Assembly: GCA_015178975.1 (NCBI GenBank)
Contig: WHVD01000017.1
Location: 496,001-560,000, forward strand
DNA length: 64,000 nt
Source: Hysterangium stoloniferum
Taxonomy: Eukaryota; Basidiomycota; Agaricomycetes; Hysterangiales; Hysterangiaceae
Reading direction: 5' to 3'
Of the stretch, positions 55,322 through 64,000 are shown one piece after another; position 1 is the first letter of the stretch, and each line of letters starts with the position of its first letter. The notes under the pieces were generated by a model. The model searched no databases. It saw only the letters and a program-made list of their open reading frames with translations, and had not been told where the DNA came from. The translations under genes and the position numbers were made by a program.

Positions 55322-56259
55322 ATATTATTTTAGTCCTCTATTACAATAGGTGGGTCATCTTTCTTCTTTCCCACCTCAACAAAGTCATAATGAAGCTCTT
55401 TGAGCTCCTCGGGCCCCACCACTTGCTCTGTCTCTTCTGTCCCCTTGGAGCTCCCAGAATCCATGGCATTGGATACTTCATAGTCCTTGTAACCCACCAT
55501 AAACTCCCAGAAAAGCCCATGGAACTCTTGAAAACCCCTTACAAGGCTCTTACTAGCATTCTTGCTCTCCCACAGCAAATTGTTTTGAACTCCCTCCAAG
55601 GTCCCCAGCCTTTCTGTGTGACTTCCCGATTCCTGGGAACCAGACCCCAATGCATCCTGCACAAGGGAGCACTTTGCTTTCAAGTACATGCATGGCCACC
55701 AGATTTCCAGTAGCATTTGGTGTTCCAGTCATTACAACTGGAGCACTGTGGGTCATTTTTGGTCTCCAGGTGGGCTGGAGCATTCTTTTGAGCCTTCAGT
55801 CAAACATAAGTCACTTTGGATCTCCCATGGACTGCCTGCTTACCTTTTGAGGACTTCCCTGCTCCCCCTCAGACTTGACTTCCACCACTTTGCACTGTTG
55901 GTATGGTCAGTTCAAGGTGTCATGAAACAAAAGGATGCTTATCTTTCCTGCAGACACTGTGGACACCTTGGCACATTCCATGGCAACCCGAGCTGCCTCT
56001 CTATCCACCTCTGCCTTCTTCACCACCTCTTCCTCTTCCCTCTTCCTCTTATTTTCTGCCTCCTTCTCTGTGGCCACTGCCACCTGGTACTCCCTTTCCA
56101 GCTCCTCCTCCTCTTCCCAGGCCTTTTCTTGGCCTCTTCATGTTGGCAATGCTGCTGTAATATTTGAGCTTCTGTGAGTGGAGCCTGATATGTGGACCCC
56201 ATGGATGACCCAGTGGTTGGCTTGTGTGGTGTTGGCTTTGGACCCATAATTGTCGACAT
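55322..56259 (-). pseudogene. Decayed coiled-coil/Cys-rich protein gene, repeat-associated
   Basis: The minus strand starts MSTIMGPKPTPHKPTTGSSM (ATG at 56259). After a frame change it has a charged coiled-coil run (EEEEELEREYQVAVATEKEA, KRKREEEEVVKKAEVDREAA), then a Cys-rich patch (PQCSSCNDWNTKCYW), and ends acidic (DSGSSKGTEETEQVVGPEEL ... PPIVIED). The frame switches several times and CpG is depleted. A related remnant is at 63.6-63.9 kb. I recall similar repeated proteins in agarics but cannot name the family. Confidence 0.4.
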
Positions 56260-56414
56260 GGGGGAATGAAAGAAGAAATTTTTATTATTCTCAATTTTTA
56301 TATAGGCTCCTCACATTTGAACCTTACTGTCCAGATCACCTGACATTTTGACACATACATGTAACCAGCAACTCTAACAGGGCCTCCTTGGGACTTCAGC
56401 CTTAAAGGGAGGGT

Positions 56415-56740
56415 ACTGTGATGACCAGAAAACCCACTGGGTCCCAGACCCTATCATACATATGTACATATGTACACCTGACTCTCTACATATATTGTAC
56501 AAATGACACACTGGACCCTGCCCAGACATTCCAGAAGCCCTTGTTCCCAATCCATCTTTGCCCATGTGTCATCTGGTTCAGTTATACCTTTGTTCCCGAT
56601 TAGTTTTGACACCTGGTTTATTGTATTATTAGACTCCTGTTATGTCTTTTTGTATGTCTGAGTTAGTAGTACAATAACCTACTAGTCTATATAGCAAAGT
56701 AGTTATTTGTACATACAATCCAATCAGAAAATCAACTTAG
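56415..56740 (-). mobile_element. Old LTR fragment related to 45775-46775, inverted
   Basis: The stretch begins GATGACCAGAAAACCCACTGG, the complement of the GGGTTTTCTGGTTCCTGACA-type end of the LTR at 45775-46775, and includes a TCCCAGACCCTATCATACA-like region. It is CpG-poor. The far end is uncertain. Confidence 0.4.
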
Positions 56741-56819
56741 CATCTACTTGTCTTTTGCACCTTGCACATTCTCAGAACCTGCAGGTTTCCCATTTGCTCC
56801 TGTTTGAAATTGGACAATG

Positions 56820-57057
56820 CAATCTGTGAAGGCACAATACATAAGCTGAAGCCGAGTCCATCCTCAGAACTTCCATAGGTTTTCCCTGGAGACTCACCCA
56901 TGAGCCTCACACTTAACAAAGGGGGTAATCTAAGTTGATTTTTGAACTGAGGAAGCTATAGCATACATGAAAAACTTTATAATACAGGGAGATGGATGAT
57001 TGGAGGGTCAATCAGAAAAGTGAGAGTGATGATGGGTCAGGGAAGGAAATGGGAATG
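56820..57057. repeat. Dispersed repeat R1, split by Tc1-B
   Basis: The segment resembles parts of 37975-38310, and the matching sequence resumes at 59395-59490 on the other side of the Tc1 element (AAAAGATGTGAGGTGGCAAA against AAAAGATGTGAGGTAGCAAA near 38360). Tc1-B therefore inserted into an R1 copy. Confidence 0.55.
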
Positions 57058-57059
57058 TA

Positions 57060-59392
57060 AATGAGGGGACAAAACTGACCCAATGTTTGATAATTCCCAT
57101 TAAATGTTGTATAACTGATCACATAAATTTCCTAAAATGGTGAGAATATGTGACCGTGACAGTCACACTTCAACTATTACTCTCATCATGAAAGCTATTT
57201 CTCCTCTCAAAAGAGAACAAGCCATCTCTCTCCTCCAAAATACACTCTTCAATAGGAATGTAGCTCTATCACAGGTATTAGCAAGTCTACTATCAGTAGA
57301 ATTGCTCAGGAGATGAACATAGACAAAGAAAACCTGAAAGGAGGATGTCCTTCCAAGCTTTCTCCTACTGACCAGAGGAGGATCATATATAAAATCACCT
57401 CTGGCAATCTAGGTAATAATGACCAGGCCACACACTTCATCAATTCCATTAATTAATCCCATGTCTCATCCAAAACAGTCAGGAGGACCTTGAGACAGCA
57501 TGGTTTAAAAGCTGTAGTCAAAGCAAAAAGGCCCTTACTCAAGGCTTAACATACAAAGGCCAGGTTAATCATTACCCTCAAGTACCAAAACTGGACTGTG
57601 GATGCTTGGAAAAGTCTTGTGGTCTGATGAGACCAAGATCAATAATATTGGGGTTGTGTCAGGGTATTTATTTTATTTTATTATGTACCTACAAGACAAG
57701 TACAGGCAAAGGTGTGGGTGTGATTATGTAATTGCACTGCTGCCTGCACAAAAAATGATGCGGTGCAGCAGCACTGTGATACAATGCATTGGTGGCATGG
57801 CCAAATGATGGCACCAATGTAAGGCTGATGCCACCACTGTTGCAAGGCCACCACCACCATCACAAAGCCACTGTTGCTGTCACAAGGCCACTGTCATTAT
57901 CACAAGGACACCACTGCCTACACCCTATTAAAAATAGTATGAGTTGACTCTATTGCAATACACAATTTACAAGGGTTTAATAAGCTTGTAATGAAAGTAC
58001 TTGTGTCTCAATATCTTGTATCAGTTAGTGTAGCACCTCCTGACAATATAGGTTTGGTGCTCTGGGAGGTGTATAGTGGTTCTGACACACATTAACCTCC
58101 AAATGCATGGTCCACAATTAGCATCTTCATATGAAAAGTTGCAATAATTGGTGGACTCCCCCTATAAAAAGGTGTGTTTCATCATCAAATTTAACACACC
58201 TTGATGGATACACAGTGCTTCACACTGTGTGCCCACCGGGCCTCCTTGTGTGCCAGCACTGCAAAGGTAGCCAGTGCCTATGCAAGCATTGGTGCAGCAG
58301 GTGGACCTACACAGCACCAGGCAGGATTACATAAGTGCTGAAGTGTGGCTATGCACTGTAGGGTGCATACATACCATTTTTAGTGTTCTTCTCTGATTTT
58401 TCATAAATAAAAAATACTAAATAAATATTAAATAAATAGTATAAATAGTAGACCTGTACATACTCATTTATTTAGTTTCAATCTCTTAGGAATCCCACTA
58501 AAACAAGTGTGATCTCCCCTGTCATTGAGCTGTTCCCTCCTCACTTTATATTTCTATATTCTACCTTGTGTTTGGTAGCCTTGTTAGTGTTGCTATGACA
58601 GGTTGGACGGACATCAATATGTGTGGAAGAAAGCTGGAGAACCACTTTCTGATGGGACAACCCAACCTACAGTCAAGTATGGAGGTGGAAATATCATGGT
58701 GTGGGGCTGTATGGGTTAGAATGGAGTGAGAATGCTTGCAGAGATTGAAGGATGGATGGATTCTGCATAATATGTGGAGATCCTGGCTCAGCATTTGTCC
58801 CAGAGCATTGAAGACTTGGATATTCCAGCAGATGAGGCCATTTTCCAGCAGGATAATGATGCCCACAACACACATCCAAAATGGCACAAAAATGATTTTC
58901 TGAAAAGCATATTCAGGTGTTAGACTGGCCAGCACAGCCTCCTGACCTGAATCACATAGAACAGCTTTGGTTCCACTTGAAGAAACAGCTCTAGAAATAC
59001 CCTTCACCACCAGATGGTGTTTGGGAGTTATGGGAGAGGGTGGAAGTGGAATAGCCAAAGATTGAGCCTCAGGAGTGTCAGAAACTTATAGAAAGTATTT
59101 CAAGAGGACTAGCTGCTGTAATACAGGCCAAGGGAGGCCATACAATGTACTAGAATAGCAAGATATCTAATTCAAAAAGAGCAGGGGACAAAACTGTCCC
59201 ACTGATTGGTTATTTTTAAATATTCACTATGACACCAATTTCCATCAATATTATATAATACTTGTGGATATTGAAGTTAGTGTGCTAAGACATCTGCTAG
59301 AATATCTTCACCATTTTAAGAAATTTATGTGATCAGTTATACAACATTTAATGGGAATTATCAAAACATTGGGACAGTTTTGTCCCCTACTG
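57060..59392 (+). mobile_element. Tc1/mariner element B, split by a 944-bp solo LTR
   Basis: It is flanked by TA (57058-57059 and 59393-59394). The right TIR is about 212 bp (59181-59392) with GGGGACAAAACTGTCCC at both edges in opposite orientation. Only the outer ~80 bp of the left TIR is clear. The transposase (ATG 57188, end 59153) has WSDETK-like, KYGGGNIMVWGCM, FQQDNDAHNTHPKWHK and a broken C-terminal part, with several stops and frame changes. The core without the LTR is about 1.38 kb. Confidence 0.85.
57657..58600. mobile_element. Solo LTR, 944 bp, inside Tc1-B
   Basis: It starts TGTCAGGGTATT and ends TTGCTATGACA, flanked by GGTTG on both sides (57652-57656 and 58601-58605). It is non-coding, with a CCAC-rich trinucleotide-like stretch (57820-57920) and AT-rich 3' part (58385-58460). 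The family is unknown and distinct from the other LTRs here. Confidence 0.85.
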
Positions 59393-59394
59393 TA

Positions 59395-60646
59395 TACTAA
59401 AAGATGTGAGGTGGCAAATGAGATATATATGTGGAAATGGTGATGGGGGAGTGAGTGGAGCAGAGATGGGACAGAAGGCTAAGGTGCTGTGATACAATGA
59501 AGCAAGTGTCAGGGGCACTGTAGGTGGCACTACCATGAGTGGGGTACTGATAGTAGGATGACAGAGTTTTATGAAACTAAAACAGCTTGTGGGGGTCCGA
59601 AATGATGGGGATCCTAACATAATACCATTTTTAGCTTTCGGAGTATTTTTCCATCAACTATTGAAATAATACATATAAACCACCGTGGACAATGTTCCTG
59701 AACTCTGAAGAACAGGAGAAAGAGACACACCTCAGATTATTCAAAATGGGTGTGGAAAGTAAAAGTGGTGACCAAATTGTGATATCAGCATGACAACAGT
59801 GCAGCTGATATGGCATCTCATGGACTGAATCGTGATTGTGTGAGACATTATTCATTTTAGCAATAGAAAATCTGGATTCACTCTAGCTGGAGAATTCTTC
59901 ATTTATGTGTTGATAATGCATTAAATCATCATTAGCTGGCATGTGTGCCTTTGGCGGTAGACAATCTCATGAAGGGGAAGAGTTAGTGAATAGCACACCT
60001 TCAGCCATATGCGGCACTGAGATCCATTCTAATTGCTGTGGCAGCCGCATGAATAGTAGACCGACATACATATGAAGGTAGAGCCCACAATAAGTAAAAC
60101 AGGAGATCCCAGATGTTCCTGTTGTGCTCATCCGCGTTTTCGAAACCATTCTTGCATTGTGGCTTCCTGTGCTATTTGCACCCTTTACACCTCACCTCCT
60201 CTTCCTGCTTATGCCTTAATTCCTCCATCCTCTGTCATTTTAACTTCAGTTTCTCAACTTTTGATGTTTCGGGACTTTCAGTGTTGGAAGATGCAGGATT
60301 TTTGGTACAAAGAGGAAGGTGAATCAACATACAAGTTCAGGCTAAAGAAAAGAAAATGATTAATTCAAACTTCTTGGGTCTTTATACCCAAAACCTGGCC
60401 CCCAAAATTAGCCACCTCAGGTATGTGTTCCTATGACACATCACAAATTACTGACAGCTCACTACTTACCTAATTGCCTCTATGGGATTTTAGCCTTAAT
60501 GAGGGGGTACTATTATGATCCATTCCCAGATATTTCAATATTCTGATATAATCTTCCATTCTCAGATATTCCAATATTCTGATGTATCCTCCATCTCCAG
60601 AAACTAACTAATCCCTGGACATACTGAACTTCATCCTTGTTCTATA
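59395..60646. other. CpG-depleted repeat remnants, no intact gene
   Basis: The stretch 59395-59490 continues the R1 copy split by Tc1-B, and 59505-59625 resembles 39440-39640 and 63330-63420 (CTTGTGGGGGTCCGAAATG-like). The minus strand near 60.1-60.3 kb has a charged coding trace (KLKLKMTEDGG, IAQEATMQEWF). Nothing intact. Confidence 0.4.
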
Positions 60647-62247
60647 CAGTAGGCAACAAAACCCTTACAATGTTTTGCACTTTTTGAAAGACATGGCTAT
60701 TCCTCCAGAAATAAATTCTGTAAATTGCTGAAAATATTATGTAATATACTTCAACATCATACCTTCCAGAAATGCACAGCCACAAGGCACCATGTCCTTA
60801 TTTGGTAAGTCCACATCACACACAAACCAATAGCTCATTGTAAGGATTTTGTTGCACACTATTTTGAAACTATTATTACAAGAAATTAGTATTTAGTATG
60901 GCCCCTCTTTGCTCTAATCACTGCTGCAAGTCTTCTAGGCATACTCTCAATAAGCTTCTGACACTCCTCCTTTGGAATCTCTTCCCACACCTTCTGCACC
61001 CTCTCCCACAGTTCATGAACACTATTTGCAGGCTGTTCATACTCCCCCAGCTTCTTTTTGACATCATTCCACAGATGTTCAATAGGATTCATGTCAGGAG
61101 ATTGTGCAGGCCACTTGAGGATTGTAACATCATGGTCAGTGAACCATTTCTGGGCCTTTTTACTGGTGTGTTTGGGGTCATTGTCTTGTTGAAACACAAT
61201 GTCAGCCACTGTTTTGTTGTAATATTTGAGGGTTTGCTGGAGTTCATCATCCAGGATCTCCACATAAAGTTCAGCATCCATCCTCCCATCAATTTTGGTT
61301 GCAAACCCAACCCCATCCCAGCCCATGCATCCCCACATCATCAGGTTTCCTCCACCAAACTTGACTGTTCCCTCTACTAACCTATCATTTAACCCCTCAC
61401 CCACATTTTTCCACACATATTTCCTTCCATCTGATCCCAGCCTATTAATCTTAGTCTCATCAGACTATATGACCCTCTTCCAGTCCTCCAGGGTCCATTC
61501 CAAATGCCTTTCTGCAAATTCCAATCGAGATTTCCGATGATGAGGTTTGAGAAGTGGCCTTTTTCTCTTTACCACAGCCCTCATGCCTATGGTTTTGAGG
61601 TGGTGATGCTCTGTTTGTGAAGTAATAGGAGTGTTGATGATGTCTATAAGTTTCTTGGTTGCCTGTGTGGCATTATCAACCTTCCCCATGCAAATTATTC
61701 TTCTAGCATAGGCAATATTGGCTGTGGTAAGCTTTGTAGGATGGCCACCAGAGCATTTGGGGAGGTCAGGGTGATGCTCAGAGTGAATACGACTGATGGT
61801 GGCACTGCTGAGATGAGTTTGGTAACATATTTGAGCTCCAGAAATGCCAGAGTCAAGTAGAGTAAGAACATGTTGGATTTGGCTGGAGGAGAGCTTTTTC
61901 ATTGTGAGTAGGGTGATTGTGGGATTCCAACTGGTTGCTTTCATCTTATATACATTGAGGAAGAGTGGTCACATGACTTTGTTGAACTTTATAAACAAAA
62001 TCATCTGACTAGGACCCATTTTGAACTTTCAAAATGTGTGCAACAAAACCCTTACAATGAGCTATTGGTTTGTGTGTGATGTGGACTTACCAAATAAGGA
62101 TGTGGTCCTTGTGGCTGTACATTTCTGGAAGGTATGATGTTGAAGTATATTACATAATATTTTCAGCATTTTACAGAATTTATTTCTGGAGGAATAGCCA
62201 TGTCTTTCAAAAAGTACAAAACATTGTAAGGGTTTTGTTGCCTACTG
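60647..62247 (-). mobile_element. Tc1/mariner element C (DD34E), complete ends, 1601 bp
   Basis: It is flanked by TA (60645-60646 and 62248-62249). The TIRs are ~213 bp (60647-60860 and 62036-62247), starting CAGTAGGCAACAAAACCC. The same motif occurs inverted at the inner edge of each TIR. The element contains one transposase on the minus strand and nothing else. It is nearly CpG-free. Confidence 0.95.
60886..61944 (-). CDS. Tc1-C transposase, full length with one in-frame stop
   Basis: The start is ATG at 61944-61942 (MKATSWNPTITLLTMKKLSS) and the end is RAKRGHTKY at 60886. The paired N-terminal helix-turn-helix is recognisable (SSSQIQHVLTLLDSGISGAQ; SSATISRIHSEHHPDLPKCS), then KRKRPLLKPHHRKSRLEF, LEDWKRVI-stop-SDETKI, GGGNLMMWGCMGWDG, FQQDNDPKHTSKKAQKWF and NPIEHLWNDVKKKLGEYE. 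The catalytic triad is D, D, E with 34 residues between the last two. The only lesion seen is the TAG at 61467-61465, where the family has Trp; a single base change accounts for it. About 351 codons is the normal length. It is cut-and-paste at TA. It may be a very recent loss of function. Confidence 0.9.
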
Positions 62248-63540
62248 TATTTAGTAACTTGTCTATTCACAAGTATCCTTTCATTTGCTTATGATGTTCC
62301 CAATTTGGAGCTTCTTCCTAATCCAGTCTTATTGTGATGTCAATCTGTAGTACATTAGCCAGAGAATCTATATTAGTTTCTGTGCATTTGTACTTACACC
62401 TTAAATCTGATATTAACTTAGTTAACTTATTCCTCTTCTCTTTCTGTACACTTGATATTTAAAACTCTTTGGAACTCTGAATATCCACAAGCTCTTCAGC
62501 ACTTATCAGTCCTCTGAAATTAAGGACATCTGAGTGTTTGTGTCATGGTGCAGCACATAAGCTGAAGCCAAGTCCCTGTGAAGAGTCATAAAAGTTCTGA
62601 CTGTTCAATATATGAAGAATGTTGACCTTCTAGATATGACTAGGTTATATTGAATATCAAAGTACAATATAAGTAAAAGGGAATAATTGTTACAAGCAAC
62701 CAACAGAGCTAGATGCAATTAGGACAATAAGTGGAATTGACCTCAACAGTACAGTTCAGATGAAAGACTCCAATGAAATGGAGTCAAGCAAGAATGGTTT
62801 GCAAGAAGGAAATAAAGGGCACAAAGAGGTGAGACAGTGATGAGTGAGTTTGAGAAGATAACTCTAGGCTTTGATGGTAAGTACATATCTCAGAGTTGAT
62901 ATAGCTAGTCGCCATTAGAGATGGCTGAGACAATACCCAATCACAACTTGCAGGACACTTTAAGATAATGTCTTGGGCAAGTCATGGTTACAGGTAAAAT
63001 GTGTCTGGTCTATTTGCTATGCCCACTAGTGTACATATGTATGTAAAACAATAGTAAGTGTGCACCTACAAGAGTCTATGTACCCACAAGCATATGTACA
63101 TAGATCTTCGAACTAATGTATGTAATTGAAGAATTACTTAATCAAAAATAGAAAAATGAGTAAAATAATATAAAGAGTATAATATGGTTGAATGGTTACA
63201 TTCCCATTTGAGGGAGGGTACCTCTCACACTCCATGGAAGTATCCAAGTTCCTGGATATTTCCCAATAGTTCCAGAATAAGTCCCAACACAGAACTTAAC
63301 AGGTGCAGGTGGTAACACTGTGGTCAGGGGTACCAAAAGTGGGTTGCTGGAGGGTTATGAGAGTAAAACTCAGTTGTGGGCACCTGAAGGATAAGGATTC
63401 TAACAGTATCCCCCCATTAGGTTGCGACCCTTAGAGATCTTTCTAGAAATGATGTTGGGACACCTTGTGCACTTGCTTGGGTAAATATCTGTGCCTATGA
63501 TTATTAGCCAAAATGGGGGCTGGAGGGGCATATGAAAAAT
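62248..63540. other. CpG-depleted DNA, R1 trace, no gene recognised
   Basis: The stretch at about 62540-62590 (inverted R1 core, GCACATAAGCTGAAGCCAAG) and about 63330-63420 (terminal-type sequence shared with 39440-39640) are the only features I can support. Confidence 0.4.
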
Positions 63541-63611
63541 GTGGAGATTTATCCATTGCCTTTTGTCTTCACTCTTATTCCTTCCCAGTGTCCCTTCTTA
63601 CCAAACCTGGG

Positions 63612-63935
63612 TGACAATGACACTGTTGCACAACTGCAGGAGGCTGAATAGGAACAGCATCAGGAGATTGAAAGAGAGGCTGCTGAGACGAGGAGGTGGG
63701 TGGACCATAGAGTTGTGTGGGCTGCAAAGAGGAAGGCTGCCAGTGATACAAAAGATTACAGGAAGGGAAAGTTGGTAAAGCATTGGAAGGTCCATCAAAG
63801 GCAGGTTTCTTGTTTTTCCCTTTGTCAATTGTTACTAATTGTGGTCTACAGGGAAAGAGGAAACACAAGGATGATAACAATGGAGAGGAGCATGAGGAGG
63901 ATGAGATAGAGGAAATTGGGGGATTTGAGCAGTAA
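63612..63935 (+). pseudogene. Coiled-coil protein remnant, partial at window edge side
   Basis: The plus strand reads NDTVAQLQEAE, EQHQEIEREAAETRRWVDHR, VVWAAKRKAASDTKDYRKGK, a possible intron (about 63805-63850, GT...CTACAG) and GKRKHKDDNNGEEHEEDEIE, ending GGFEQ-stop. It has an internal stop and is CpG-poor. It resembles in character the coiled-coil remnant at 55.3-56.3 kb. Function is unknown. Confidence 0.35.
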
Positions 63936-64000
63936 GCCATTAATATTATCCTTTACTGATGTTTCTTCTAAGTCTTATGGTCTTTAGAAAGGGTCCAGTC

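Overview
This looks like nuclear DNA of an Agaricomycete (mushroom-forming basidiomycete). Three signs point there. A DUF6535 membrane protein is fused to HEAT repeats. The introns are short (about 40-65 nt), with CTAAC/CTGAC-type branch points. The transposons (BED-finger hAT, chromovirus-type Ty3/gypsy, tyrosine-recombinase fragment, Tc1 DD34E) are of kinds common in that class. No bacterial or organellar genes were seen. The assignment is an inference from protein families and splice signals.

The window has two compartments. From 1 to about 20.8 kb CpG is at normal density. This part holds one large, mostly open multi-exon gene (minus, 20743 to 14144) encoding a DUF6535-HEAT protein with about 22 HEAT repeats, one exon per repeat. 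It also holds a truncated convergent paralogue (about 7.34-9.15 kb), a tandem duplication (4.8-6.25 kb), a near-perfect 177-bp palindrome (4341-4517), two clean solo LTRs (2051-2256, 13034-13333) and several decayed or unrecognised coding stretches.

From about 21.7 kb to the end, most DNA is AT-rich, almost free of CpG, and made of layered transposons. A small TIR element with a tRNA-like sequence (20.8-21.9 kb) and a tyrosine-recombinase fragment (22.1-22.5 kb) mark the border. Next comes a giant inverted repeat: arms of 4.47 kb (24605-29073) and 3.60 kb (33442-37045) around a 4.4-kb CpG-normal spacer. The arms carry 20-, 30- and 17-bp minisatellites and GC-rich gene fragments. The spacer holds a small spliced acidic-protein gene and a 308-codon open frame.

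A broken Ty3/gypsy element (about 41.8-49.5 kb) follows, split by a hAT deletion derivative and two LTR-like insertions with 5-bp target duplications. Three Tc1/mariner elements lie beyond it (49.5-51.4, 57.06-59.39 and 60.65-62.25 kb). Two are interrupted by solo LTRs; the third has a full-length transposase frame with one stop. A CpG-normal island (about 51.85-55.19 kb) contains rearranged copies of sequence from the left compartment, including the last exons of the DUF6535-HEAT gene.

The likely history is a low-copy, family-expanding host locus next to a methylated transposon graveyard, in which CpG loss acts as a rough clock for insertion order. Exact family names, copy numbers and ages would need searches that could not be run here.
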